Shown here piece after piece: positions 7,952 through 16,312 of a stretch of 64,000 nt of DNA. Within the stretch, counting starts at the first letter, position 1. Each line of letters starts with the position of its first letter. The position numbers and the translations under genes were made by a program. The DNA lies in the NCBI RefSeq assembly GCF_015291645.1, contig NZ_CP030056.1:62001-126000 (forward strand), given 5' to 3'. Origin of the DNA: Bradyrhizobium sp. CCBAU 53340 (GTDB lineage Bacteria; Pseudomonadota; Alphaproteobacteria; Rhizobiales; Xanthobacteraceae). The notes beneath the pieces are model-generated. The model had not been told where the DNA came from and did not search any database. It saw only the letters and a program-made list of their open reading frames with translations.

Positions 7952-8952
7952 TTGAGGTTGTTCAGACTCCGCCGCTCAACTCCGTGCAGGATGACGGCCG
8001 TGTCGGCTTTCGAGGATTTGGGATTGGACGATCCGGGGCGATGGATCACGTGGCCTTGGCGGCGGCCAATGCGCTTTTGGGAAACGAGGAGAACGCGGCC
8101 GCCATCGAACTGCAATTGTATCCGTTCGCGGTGAAGTTTCATTCTGACACTCTTTTTGTGCTTACAGGCGCGACAGCTCGTGCAAAGCTCGATGGCGTGG
8201 CGGTACTTCCTTGGTGGGTGACGCCGGCTCGCGGCGGCCAAAAGCTTGTGGTGTCCGAGCCGGTGGACGGTTTGCGGACGTATTTGGCGATCGCCGGTGG
8301 CGTCGAAGTTCCCGTAATACTCGGATCTCGCAGTACGCAGCTGCGCGATGGCTTCGGCGGCTTTGAAGGGCGCTCGCTTAAGGCCGGAGACCAATTGGAG
8401 GTAGGGCACGCCGCTCCGGTCACTCTGCGGGATTTAGGAGGATATGGCGCCAGTCCAGCCTTGTCTGAGCTGCCGTCGGCGACGTGGGCGGGCAGCAGCC
8501 CGGGGGGAGTCATCCTCCGCGTCATTACGGCATCGGAGTACGACCTGTTCGACGAATCCTCCAAAACCGCCTTTTGGACCACACCTTGGACGATTTCCAC
8601 GAAAAGCAGCCGGATGGGCTATCATCTTACGGGCGCGACACTGTGCCGGACGCATGACGTGGAAATGAGGTCGCACCCGATCGTACCTGGCGTCATTCAG
8701 GTGCCGCCTTCCGGTGATCCGGTGATACAACTGGCGGACGGTAACTCTGCGGGCGGTTACCCGAAGATTGGTGTCGTCATCGAGCCCGATCTTTGGCGGA
8801 TTGGGCAAGCAAGGCCAGGCCAGTGTCTTCACTTCGTTCGGTGCAGCTTCGCCGAAGCTCGCGATGTCGAGAGGGTGACGCGCAGCTACATCGAGGAGAT
8901 CCGACGGTTGGCAAAGTTTTGTAGGTGTTCCCCGCGAGCGAAGCTCCCATGA
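7948..8952 (+). CDS. pxpC: 5-oxoprolinase subunit C / biotin-dependent carboxyltransferase (KipA) family
   Basis: A 334-residue protein of the KipA/AHS2/PxpC family. Diagnostic stretches include the TPPLNSVQDDGRVGFRGFG start, SGAMDHVALAAANALLGN, and the near-C-terminal QLADGNSAGGYPKIGVV. The family includes the carboxyltransferase-like portion of urea carboxylase, and members work as complexes with PxpB. It is coupled by ATGA overlaps to pxpB upstream and to a lysine-less BCCP-like gene downstream. The likely role is the catalytic half of a 5-oxoproline- or lactam-processing enzyme; the exact amide substrate is open. Confidence 0.88.
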   Translation: MIEVVQTPPLNSVQDDGRVGFRGFGIGRSGAMDHVALAAANALLGNEENAAAIELQLYPFAVKFHSDTLFVLTGATARAKLDGVAVLPWWVTPARGGQKLVVSEPVDGLRTYLAIAGGVEVPVILGSRSTQLRDGFGGFEGRSLKAGDQLEVGHAAPVTLRDLGGYGASPALSELPSATWAGSSPGGVILRVITASEYDLFDESSKTAFWTTPWTISTKSSRMGYHLTGATLCRTHDVEMRSHPIVPGVIQVPPSGDPVIQLADGNSAGGYPKIGVVIEPDLWRIGQARPGQCLHFVRCSFAEARDVERVTRSYIEEIRRLAKFCRCSPRAKLP

Positions 8953-9362
8953 GCATCGAGTCTTGGGAATTAGCGGAGTTGATCGCCCAAATGAAACGGG
9001 CAGGCGTGAAAGAGTTGGAGGCGCAACGCGGAGAGAGTTCGATCCGCCTCTCTCTGGGCCGGCACAACCGCAAAATGGTGGGGACGAGAGCGCTAGAGCT
9101 GGCTGGCGTCGAGCGGACCGACGCAGCCACGTTCGTTCGGGCTCCTGCTGTGGGTAGGTTCTCGAATAGACACCCGTTGGGAGAGGCGACGACCGTAGGA
9201 GATCACGTTCAAGAAGGTGACTTGCTCGGGGTGATCGCTATCGGACCAATCTTCAGGCCGGTGATCGCGCCCGTCGCCGGTCGTGTGATCGAGCAGGTCT
9301 GCCGCAGTGAGAGCGACGTCGAATACGGAACGACGCTATACCGCATAATGGCATCGGGCTGA
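8949..9362 (+). CDS. BCCP-like protein lacking the biotinyl lysine
   Basis: The start is set at the ATG of the ATGA overlap with pxpC (137 residues). The N-terminal helices (SWELAELIAQMKRAGVKELE) and the basic strand that follows match the AccB N-terminal region. The C-terminal 75 residues clearly follow a biotinyl/lipoyl beta-barrel (GDHVQEGDLLGVI, then APVAGRVIEQV). At the hairpin where the BCCP at 6774 has EAMK, this protein reads AIGP, so the lysine is replaced by P100 and no biotin can be attached there. The reading frame is intact and embedded in the operon, so this is not simple decay. It may be a structural or regulatory partner that holds the carboxylase complex together. A similar protein occurs at 56261-56665. 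Confidence 0.8.
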   Translation: MSIESWELAELIAQMKRAGVKELEAQRGESSIRLSLGRHNRKMVGTRALELAGVERTDAATFVRAPAVGRFSNRHPLGEATTVGDHVQEGDLLGVIAIGPIFRPVIAPVAGRVIEQVCRSESDVEYGTTLYRIMASG

Positions 9363-9390
9363 AACGAAGGTCCTGCCGAAAGGAGCACCC

Positions 9391-10158
9391 ATGGAGATTG
9401 ATCTCAATTCTGATCTTGGCGAAGGCCTTGGCCGTTGGAGGATGGGAGACGACGAGGCGCTGATGAAGCTGGTCTCATCAGCGAACGTCGCTTGCGGCTT
9501 TCACGCGGGCGATGCGGTCATCATGACGCGCATGGTCGAGGCAGCGAAAGAGAACGGCGTAGCTCTCGGCGCACATGTCGGGCTGCCGGACATACTCGGT
9601 TTCGGGCGTATCCCGATGAAGATCGATCCGCGTGACATGCAGAAGCATGCGCTTTATCAACTGGGTGCGCTTTCTGCTATCGCGAAGGTCAATGGCTACA
9701 AGGTTACCCACGCGGGGACCCATGGCGCCCTGGGCCAGATGGCACAGGAAAACAAGGAATATATCGAGAAGATTCTCGAAGTGTTCGCGGCGTTCGACAG
9801 GGATCTGATCATCGCGGCTTCGGTCAAGAGTCACGCAGGCACATTCGCGAAGTCGCTCGGATTGCGGGTGGTAGGCAAGATCTTTGCTGACCGGGCATAC
9901 GACGACGAGGCTCGCTTGGTTAATCGGCGACATCCGGGCGCACTTATCACCGATCTGACCGAGGTTGCGAGGAGAATGAGCCAGTTCCTCGATGACGGGA
10001 CTATCACGTCCGTGTCGGGAAAGCGGATCAAGGTCGACGCAAAATGTGTCCTGGTCCATAGCGATACTCCGGGCGCTGTGGAAATCGCGAGAGCCGTAAG
10101 GACGGTGGTCGAAGACGGCGGAGGACGTATCGTTCCGCTAACGGAGCTTGCGGCGTAA
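9391..10158 (+). CDS. pxpA: 5-oxoprolinase subunit A (LamB/YcsF family)
   Basis: A 255-residue cytosolic protein starting EIDLNSDLGEGLGRWRMGDD with the SSANVACGFHAGD motif, both characteristic of LamB/YcsF proteins. PxpA is the third component of the ATP-dependent 5-oxoprolinase that converts 5-oxo-L-proline to glutamate. Some family members act in lactam utilisation in fungi. The other conserved stretches (GAHVGLPDILGFGR, VTHAGTHGALGQMAQ and VHSDTPGAVEIA) are present, and length is as expected. A GAAAGGAGC ribosome binding site precedes the ATG, and the stop overlaps the biotin carboxylase start (TAATG). Separation of pxpA from pxpBC by a BCCP-like gene is a noteworthy arrangement. Confidence 0.9.
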   Translation: MEIDLNSDLGEGLGRWRMGDDEALMKLVSSANVACGFHAGDAVIMTRMVEAAKENGVALGAHVGLPDILGFGRIPMKIDPRDMQKHALYQLGALSAIAKVNGYKVTHAGTHGALGQMAQENKEYIEKILEVFAAFDRDLIIAASVKSHAGTFAKSLGLRVVGKIFADRAYDDEARLVNRRHPGALITDLTEVARRMSQFLDDGTITSVSGKRIKVDAKCVLVHSDTPGAVEIARAVRTVVEDGGGRIVPLTELAA

Positions 10159-11522
10159 TGTCGGTGCGGTCCATATTGATCGCTAATCGAGGCGAGATAG
10201 CGCTCCGGATCATTCGCGCGTGTCGGACGCTGGGGCTGCGAACAATCGCTGTCTGCTCCGAGGCAGATCGAGGGGCGGCTTACCTTGCTCTTGCCGATCG
10301 AGCGGTCTGCATCGGCGGCGCGGCGGCAGATACGAGCTATCTGGATATTGGGGCGGTGATGCTCGCAGCAGCCGCCGTTGGTGCCGACGCAATTCACCCC
10401 GGATACGGGTTCTTGTCGGAGAACGGAGACTTCGCGGAAGCGGTCGAAGGCGCTGGGCTCATCTTCATTGGTCCGACCTCCGATGTTGTCCGGCTAATGG
10501 GGGATAAGATCGCCGCGAAGGCGAAAATGCGCGAGCTCGGCGTGCCTTGCGTTGCGGGAAGTCATGGCGCGCTTCCCGATGATCCGCAGCTCTGCCAAGC
10601 GTGTGCGACCGAGGTTGGGTACCCTCTTATCATTAAGGCGGCGGGCGGCGGCGGCGGTCGCGGCATGCGGATCGTACGAGACAGCGCAAGTCTCCACCAA
10701 GCGATCGGAGCCACGCGGGAGGAGGCGAGGCGGGCATTTGCCAATCCGACGATCTACCTGGAGAAATTTTTGGAGCACCCGAGGCACGTCGAGATCCAGG
10801 TCATCTGCGATGGGGGAGGCGAGGGAGTATGGCTCGGCGCCCGCGACTGCTCGATGCAGCGCCGCCACCAGAAATTAATTGAAGAGGCGCCGCCGCCAGG
10901 CGTGCCTGAGGCCAATATCGCCGAACTTGGGGAGCGCTGTGTAGCCGCTTGCCGGGCGATCGGCTATCGCGGCGTAGGCACCTTCGAATTTCTCTACCAG
11001 GACGGGATATTCGCTTTCATCGAGATGAATACGCGCATACAGGTCGAACATCCAATAACCGAGGAAACCAGCGGCATCGATATCGTGCGCGAGCAGATTC
11101 GGGTGGCATTGGGCGAGCCGCTCGGACTTCGTCAATCCGAGGTCACCTGCAGAGGCCATGCTATTGAGTGCCGGATCAATGCGGAACATCCTTTCGACGG
11201 CATTCCTTCTCCTGGTCGTGTTGAGAGCTGGCTGGCTCCGGGCGGACCGGGAATTCGGGTCGATACCCATATCGTGGCAGGTTCGGAAGTCCCTTCACAC
11301 TACGACTCCTTGATAGCCAAGGTGATCGCTAGGGGCGAGGATCGTTCGGAGTGTATCGAGCGCATGCTTTCGGCCTTGGCAGACCTGCGCGCAGAGGGTA
11401 TCCGGTTGAACACCGAGCTTCACTCGGTGGTATTGAAGGACGCGTCCTTTCGGGACGCGCGCCTTAGCATCCACTCCTTGGAAGACATCCTTCGACGGCG
11501 CGCCTCGTCCGATCGACGGTGA
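10158..11522 (+). CDS. accC: biotin carboxylase (AccC type)
   Basis: A 454-residue ATP-grasp enzyme of normal AccC length. It has the N-terminal ILIANRGEIALRIIRA signature, the Rossmann-like region with HPGYGFLSEN, the glycine-rich ATP loop AAGGGGGRGMR, and EMNTRIQVEHPITEE with the catalytic residues. The C-terminal region ends with HSLEDILRRRAS. It carboxylates biotin on a BCCP using ATP and bicarbonate. Its gene overlaps pxpA, and the only biotinylatable BCCP nearby is encoded at 6774, so the two probably form a dedicated carboxylase with PxpB and PxpC. It is the last gene of the operon and converges on a leftward CoA-transferase gene. Confidence 0.93.
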   Translation: MSVRSILIANRGEIALRIIRACRTLGLRTIAVCSEADRGAAYLALADRAVCIGGAAADTSYLDIGAVMLAAAAVGADAIHPGYGFLSENGDFAEAVEGAGLIFIGPTSDVVRLMGDKIAAKAKMRELGVPCVAGSHGALPDDPQLCQACATEVGYPLIIKAAGGGGGRGMRIVRDSASLHQAIGATREEARRAFANPTIYLEKFLEHPRHVEIQVICDGGGEGVWLGARDCSMQRRHQKLIEEAPPPGVPEANIAELGERCVAACRAIGYRGVGTFEFLYQDGIFAFIEMNTRIQVEHPITEETSGIDIVREQIRVALGEPLGLRQSEVTCRGHAIECRINAEHPFDGIPSPGRVESWLAPGGPGIRVDTHIVAGSEVPSHYDSLIAKVIARGEDRSECIERMLSALADLRAEGIRLNTELHSVVLKDASFRDARLSIHSLEDILRRRASSDRR

Positions 11523-11659
11523 GCGTGATAGGCGACGGCCCGTCGAACCTAATGTGCAATCGAGCACGCATCAAAGGCGGGCAGCCTTGGGCGAATTCGT
11601 GCAGTGCGAGATCGCGTCCGATCGAGTCGATGACTTCGGGCTCGGGTCCCAGGAAGATA

Positions 11660-12811
11660 TCAGCTCTCGCGGAACTCGGTCAGACCGAATTCCTTCAAGA
11701 CGGCCTCGGTATGTTGTCCGAGGGACGGCACCGGGTCCATACGCGGCTGCCAGGACTCACCGCTAATTGGTCGCAAAGATGGCATCGGGCCCGCCGGGGT
11801 TTCGATATAAGCCCAGCGCTTGCGGCTGCGCAGTTGCGGATGATCCCACACGGCGGACATGTCATTCACGCGAGCCGTACCGATCCCGGCGGTCTCGAGG
11901 CGCGAGATGGCTTCGTTCGACGGCAGCTTGCGGAACGTGTCACAGATGACGGCATCGATCTCAGCTCGCTCTTTCATCCGGCCCGCATTGCCCTTAAAGC
12001 GTGCTTCGCTGGCCCACTCGGGCCGTTGTAAGACGATCGTCGTGAACGCGGCCCACTCGCGATCATTTTGAAGTCCGAAAAGTACCATGCCATCAGCAGT
12101 TTCGTAGGGCCCATATGGGAAGATCGTGGCATGGCCAGCTCCCGCCCGAGCCGGAGGTTGTGCTCCGTCCATCGCATAGTAAAGCGGATATCCCATCCAT
12201 TCCACCATGGCCTCCAGCATCGAGACTTCGACATGATCGCCCTGTCCGCTTTTGGCTCGACGCAGCAAGCAGGCCAAAATGCCCTGAAAAGCCATTGTGC
12301 CCGCAGCGATGTCAGCAATCGAGATGCCGGCCTTTGCAACGGCGTCCGGCGTGCCGGTCGTTGACAAAAAGCCGGCCTCCGCCTGAATCAGTAGATCGTA
12401 TGCTTTGCGCTTCTCCCACGGCCCATTCGGACCGTATCCAGATATGTTGCAAGTAATCAGCTGCTTGTATGTGGAGCGCAGCACGCCATCGGCGAGCCCT
12501 AGGCGGGCAGCTGCCCCTGGAGCAAGATTTTGCACAAACACGTCTGCGTGCGCGATGAGCCGTTGCACGGCTTCCAACGCTCCCGGCCGTTTCAGGTCGA
12601 AGGTGACGCTCTCTTTCGACCGATTGGTCCAGACGAAATGACTGGCAAGACCACGCGCACGCGTATCATAGGCCCGAGCAAAGTCGCCACCATCGGGCCG
12701 TTCGATCTTTATGACTCGGGCGCCGAGGTCGGCAAGCTGACGCGTGCAATAGGGAGCCGCGATTGCCTGCTCGATTGCGATGACCAATACCCCGTCCAGT
12801 GGCCGCGTCAC
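11660..12811 (-). CDS. CaiB/BaiF class III CoA-transferase
   Basis: A 383-residue family III CoA-transferase starting PLDGVLVIAIEQAIAAPYCTRQLADLGARVIKIERPDGGDFAR. NISGYGPNGPWEKRKAYDLLIQAEAG and the SMLEAMVEWMGYP region are typical. The catalytic aspartate of the family is expected in the AYDLLIQ segment. It would move CoA between carboxylic acids in the cytosol. It follows the hydratase gene by 13 bases on the same strand, a pairing known from mesaconate, itaconate and related C4-C5 dicarboxylate pathways. The substrate acid cannot be fixed from sequence. Confidence 0.88.
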   Translation of the reverse strand: MTRPLDGVLVIAIEQAIAAPYCTRQLADLGARVIKIERPDGGDFARAYDTRARGLASHFVWTNRSKESVTFDLKRPGALEAVQRLIAHADVFVQNLAPGAAARLGLADGVLRSTYKQLITCNISGYGPNGPWEKRKAYDLLIQAEAGFLSTTGTPDAVAKAGISIADIAAGTMAFQGILACLLRRAKSGQGDHVEVSMLEAMVEWMGYPLYYAMDGAQPPARAGAGHATIFPYGPYETADGMVLFGLQNDREWAAFTTIVLQRPEWASEARFKGNAGRMKERAEIDAVICDTFRKLPSNEAISRLETAGIGTARVNDMSAVWDHPQLRSRKRWAYIETPAGPMPSLRPISGESWQPRMDPVPSLGQHTEAVLKEFGLTEFRES

Positions 12812-12824
12812 GACACCTCCGACC

Positions 12825-13673
12825 TTAGATTGTAGCTTCCGCCTTCATGATAAGCTCGTCCCGATCGTTCGTGGCCCACAGCAGGATTTTTCCGGTTTCG
12901 TCCGGCGGACTGCCATTCAGATGAAGTTCGCTGCCGTCGAAAAGCGGCGACACCGCGCGGAAGGAATATGCCTTCACCACCACTGAGGAAGGGAGACTGC
13001 GCCTAACGAGATCGATCAGGAGAGTAGCAATGAGCGGACCATGGACGATCAGGCCTGGATAACCTTCCACCGCAAAGACGTACGTTCGGTCATAGTGAAT
13101 ACGATGGCCGTTGAACGTGAGAGCCGAATAGCGAAACAGCATGACGGTATCCGGCACGATGCTGCGATGCCATGGTCCTTTCGGTGCAGTTGATCTCGCT
13201 CTGTCGGCGGGCGCTGTGACATCTCGATAGACAATGTCGTGATGGTCCGTCAGAAGTAGATGGCCGTTCTCGTCGTGGACGGCGTGCCCTACCGTGACGA
13301 ACACCAGAGGGCCGGTCGTACCTTGTTTGGACGTCACGCTTTCGATCGTCGATGTCCGCTTGACATGCATGCCCACGCGCAGCGGGCTCTTAAAGGTGAG
13401 CCTGCTGCCCGCCCACATCCGCCGGGGAAGGTCATGGATGGGAGGAAGAAAGCCCCCGCGCTTGGGATGCCCGTCAGGCCCTAATGTCGATTGCCGTTCG
13501 TTAGGTAGAAAATACAACCAGTGGGCCAGCGGAGGCAGCGCAACCCCCGTTGAATAGAGCTGGTGGTCGGTTTCGAGGGTCGCATCCAGACGCTCAATCG
13601 GACTGGCTGTCACCATGTCTTCCTGGGTTACTGTGCGCCCGATCCATTCCTGGTAGTCGTGTCCGTCAACCAT
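12825..13673 (-). CDS. MaoC/HTD2-like acyl-CoA dehydratase (mesaconyl-CoA hydratase family)
   Basis: A 282-residue double-hotdog protein. The N-terminal half has the LPPLAHWLYFLP and PRRMWAGSRLTFKSPLRVG stretches of FAS1-type dehydratase domains. The C-terminal half has TVMLFRYSALTFNGHRIHYD and YPGLIVHGPLIATLL, where the Asp/His hydratase dyad lies. This architecture is that of mesaconyl-C4-CoA hydratase and related HTD2-like enzymes. It probably hydrates an unsaturated CoA thioester made by the adjacent class III CoA-transferase. Its gene is the first of a two-gene leftward operon and is divergent from the LysR gene 92 bases away, the usual geometry for LysR control. Confidence 0.82.
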   Translation of the reverse strand: MVDGHDYQEWIGRTVTQEDMVTASPIERLDATLETDHQLYSTGVALPPLAHWLYFLPNERQSTLGPDGHPKRGGFLPPIHDLPRRMWAGSRLTFKSPLRVGMHVKRTSTIESVTSKQGTTGPLVFVTVGHAVHDENGHLLLTDHHDIVYRDVTAPADRARSTAPKGPWHRSIVPDTVMLFRYSALTFNGHRIHYDRTYVFAVEGYPGLIVHGPLIATLLIDLVRRSLPSSVVVKAYSFRAVSPLFDGSELHLNGSPPDETGKILLWATNDRDELIMKAEATI

Positions 13674-13701
13674 CTAGACCTCTCGTTCTGGTCGAACCTA
13701 T

Positions 13702-13737
13702 TGGATATCGCTGGTGGACCAACAGTCGTATTATCCA
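13702..13737. promoter_or_regulatory. candidate LysR binding region between hydratase and lysR
   Basis: TGGATA (13702-13707) and TATCCA (13732-13737) form an inverted repeat spaced 24 bases apart. A smaller imperfect dyad (GGTGGACC) lies between them. It sits in the 92-base gap between the divergent hydratase and LysR genes, where an autoregulating LysR protein would bind. No consensus can be asserted. Confidence 0.35.
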
Positions 13738-13765
13738 GCAACAGCATTCGGAGTTGGAGAAAGGC

Positions 13766-14701
13766 ATGCATTTCGATCTGGTGGATCTGCGGCTGCTTGT
13801 GCTCGTCGTGGACAGAGGTGGGCTTGCCGCGGCAGCCAGACATGCCAACCTCTCTGTTTCTGCGCTGTCCGAACGCATGAAATCGCTAGAGGAGCGGGCT
13901 GGCCTGCAGTTGTTCGAGCGTACGGTCAAAGGGACACGACCGACCTCAGCGGGACTGGAGTTCGCCGGGCACGCCCGCAGCATACTTATGCAGGCAGAGC
14001 GGCTGAGCGGGGCGGTCCGATCGTGGAGAAAGCGCGAACGGGGCCTGATACGGATGCGGGCCAATTCGAATGCCATCGCAAGCTTCCTTCCGGATGTCTT
14101 GGCGAGCTATCTCGCCCGGCATCCCGACGTGACGGTCGATCTCCAGGAGCAGACGTCGGATCTCATCGCGGTGGCGGTAAGAGCGGGTGAAGCAGACCTC
14201 GGAATTGCCGCCGAGAATGCGCAGTTTGAAGGGCTGCGAACGGAGCCATTCGGAGTGGACCGCCTTGTCGTACTGGTTCCTCCGGGGCATTGGCTCGCCG
14301 ACTACACCTCAATAGGGTTCGCCGAGGTGTTGAACGAGCACTTCATCGGCCTAGATGAGCAGGCATCCATTCAGACATATCTCGCCGATCATGCGCGAAG
14401 GCTCGGTCGAGAGCTGGTCATCCGCATACGTTTGCGAGGGTTTGAAAGTGTTTGCCGCATGGTGGCTGCGGGCGCCGGCGTTGCCGTCGTCCCAGTAAGC
14501 GTCATCTCTTCTTCGGTGAAGGACGCAGGAGCGCGGGCTGTCGAGTTGTCGGATAACTGGGCCCAACGCAATCTTGTGGTCTGCCTCCCGGTCGATCGTC
14601 CCGTATCAGATCTGGTGCAGAGACTAATAGCGGACATAGCGAGGTCTACTAGGTCTCGATTCGCCGAAATCGGCGGAGATGCCGGCCCCCTGCGGACATA
14701 A
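13766..14701 (+). CDS. LysR family transcriptional regulator
   Basis: I chose the ATG at 13766 (311 residues), which follows GGAGAAAGGC and begins directly with the winged helix-turn-helix MHFDLVDLRLLVLVVDRGGLAAAARHANLSVSALSERMKSLEE. The same frame runs further upstream, but that stretch does not belong to the family. The HTH is followed by the linker helix and a substrate-binding domain typical of LysR proteins (ADLGIAAENAQFEGLRTEPFGVDRLVVLVP). It is transcribed divergently from the hydratase/CoA-transferase pair and very likely regulates it in response to a pathway acid. Confidence 0.88.
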   Translation: MHFDLVDLRLLVLVVDRGGLAAAARHANLSVSALSERMKSLEERAGLQLFERTVKGTRPTSAGLEFAGHARSILMQAERLSGAVRSWRKRERGLIRMRANSNAIASFLPDVLASYLARHPDVTVDLQEQTSDLIAVAVRAGEADLGIAAENAQFEGLRTEPFGVDRLVVLVPPGHWLADYTSIGFAEVLNEHFIGLDEQASIQTYLADHARRLGRELVIRIRLRGFESVCRMVAAGAGVAVVPVSVISSSVKDAGARAVELSDNWAQRNLVVCLPVDRPVSDLVQRLIADIARSTRSRFAEIGGDAGPLRT

Positions 14702-14814
14702 TCAGCCAGTGTTCGCCCACCGCGAGGGCGGCTTTCGGCAGAAACGAGTTTACAAAGAGTTCGCCGCGTGCGCTTTAGATCTCGGCCTCGCATGAGGCGT
14801 TTCCTCCCTGACTC

Positions 14815-14843
14815 GCCGAGGCCTTCAAAGGTCTCGGCATTTT
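14815..14843. terminator. intrinsic terminator between lysR and the dehydrogenase gene
   Basis: GCCGAGGCCTT and AGGTCTCGGC form a stem of about ten pairs with one mismatch and a tight loop (14815-14838), followed on the plus strand by ATTTT (14839-14843). It lies between convergent genes and probably ends lysR transcription; it may work in both directions. Confidence 0.55.
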
Positions 14844-14899
14844 CGTGAGATGAGGATGGGCAGAGTGCCGCTCGCCGTTAGCGAAGAATGGTGAGCTTA

Positions 14900-16159
14900 T
14901 TATGGGAAAAGCCCTCGGGTCGTTTTCGCTGCCCGCACTCGTTCGACACCTATGGCCATGGCGGCGGTTCGATGAGAGACGTTGTCACGAGCGGCGCGGG
15001 TAACCATATCGTTGAATGCGCGATCGAGGATCTGATATTCCCTCCGCATAACCTCTTCTTCTTCCCAGAACAATTGCTGGAGGTCTTGAAGCCACTCGAA
15101 ATAACTCACGATCACGCCGCCCGAGTTACAGAGAATATCCGGTATGAGGAATATCTCGTTGCGGCGCCTCTCTAGGACCAGATCAGCCTCCGGAGTGGTC
15201 GGGCCGTTGGCGCCCTCAGCAAGCACGCGACATCGCAGATCCCGCGCCACGCGATCATCGATCACCCGCTCCATGGCTGCTGGCACAAGGACGTCGCAAG
15301 GAAGCTGCAGGAGCTCGGCTGGATCGAGACGGGGCGCTTCGTGATAATCAGACAGACTTCCGTGCCTCGCCGCATGACGGATCAACTGTGTGACGTTGAG
15401 GCCTGCACGGTCGTAAAATGCGCCCGTGTGGTCGCCGACACCTACTATCTTGACGCCGCTCCTGCTCAACTCCAGTGCCGCGTACGAGCCGACGTTGCCG
15501 AAGCCTTGAACCACCGCGGTCGCCGTCGACCAGTCGATCGACAGATCCTTCAAAACTCGTTTGGCCAGATGGGCGACGCCGCGTCCTGTCGCCTCCCGAC
15601 GCCCTAAGGTGCCTCCCGCGCCAACAGGCTTGCCGGTTACGATCTCCGTTACGGTACGCCCCTGGTACATGGAATACGTGTCCATGAACCACGCCATCAC
15701 TTGCTCGTTGGTGCCCATATCGGGAGCCATGACGTCGACGTGCGGACCCACGAACGGAATCATCTCCTGCATATAGCGGCGCGAGAGCGCCTCAAGCTCT
15801 CGGTGGGAAATCTTCGCTGGATCGACACGAATACCGCCCTTCGCGCCGCCATAGGGTAGTCCGACCAGTGCGCATTTCCAGCTCATCCAAATCGCGAGGG
15901 CGGCGACTTCGCCGATATCAACACTAGCGGCAAAGCGCGTTCCTCCCTTGGTCGGCCCGAGTGTAAGGTGATGCTGGACTCGATAGCCCTCGAATACGGA
16001 GATCGACCCGTCATCACAATGGATGGGGCAAGAAACCGAGATGGCGCGCTTGGGAAGAAGCAAGCGGCTGCGTTCGTCGATGGGAATTGCCAGATGATCG
16101 GCAATCACGGTGAACTGTCGTGAAGCCATCTCGAAGACGGGCCCACTATAGATGCTCAT
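14900..16159 (-). CDS. Glu/Leu/Phe/Val dehydrogenase (glutamate dehydrogenase type)
   Basis: A 419-residue enzyme with the substrate-site lysines in GPTKGGTRF, MSWKCALVGLPYGGAKGGIR (K95, K107) and the catalytic aspartate in APDMGTNEQVMAW. The NAD(P) domain has VVQGFGNVGSYAA. The end region NSGGVIVSYFEWLQ is also typical. It deaminates L-glutamate or another amino acid oxidatively. It is encoded downstream of the aldehyde dehydrogenase on the same strand with a 153-base gap. In a catabolic island it would regenerate 2-oxoglutarate for the aminotransferase and release ammonium. Confidence 0.9.
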   Translation of the reverse strand: MSIYSGPVFEMASRQFTVIADHLAIPIDERSRLLLPKRAISVSCPIHCDDGSISVFEGYRVQHHLTLGPTKGGTRFAASVDIGEVAALAIWMSWKCALVGLPYGGAKGGIRVDPAKISHRELEALSRRYMQEMIPFVGPHVDVMAPDMGTNEQVMAWFMDTYSMYQGRTVTEIVTGKPVGAGGTLGRREATGRGVAHLAKRVLKDLSIDWSTATAVVQGFGNVGSYAALELSRSGVKIVGVGDHTGAFYDRAGLNVTQLIRHAARHGSLSDYHEAPRLDPAELLQLPCDVLVPAAMERVIDDRVARDLRCRVLAEGANGPTTPEADLVLERRRNEIFLIPDILCNSGGVIVSYFEWLQDLQQLFWEEEEVMRREYQILDRAFNDMVTRAARDNVSHRTAAMAIGVERVRAAKTTRGLFP

Positions 16160-16312
16160 TTTGGCTCCGATTTATCAATAAGCGACGGCCCGGGAGCAAT
16201 CGACTAAGCGCCCGCGAGCGGATGGAGGACGCGCGGCTGTCTCGCAGCGCCGGCGATCACGTGAGAACTTGCGGGCGTGCAAGCACGCAGGCCCGAAATA
16301 GCAGCGGGATGT

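Noticed and set aside
11533..11545. Short palindrome CGACGGCCCGTCG between convergent genes as a terminator
   Set aside because: The loop would be too small and no T tract follows.
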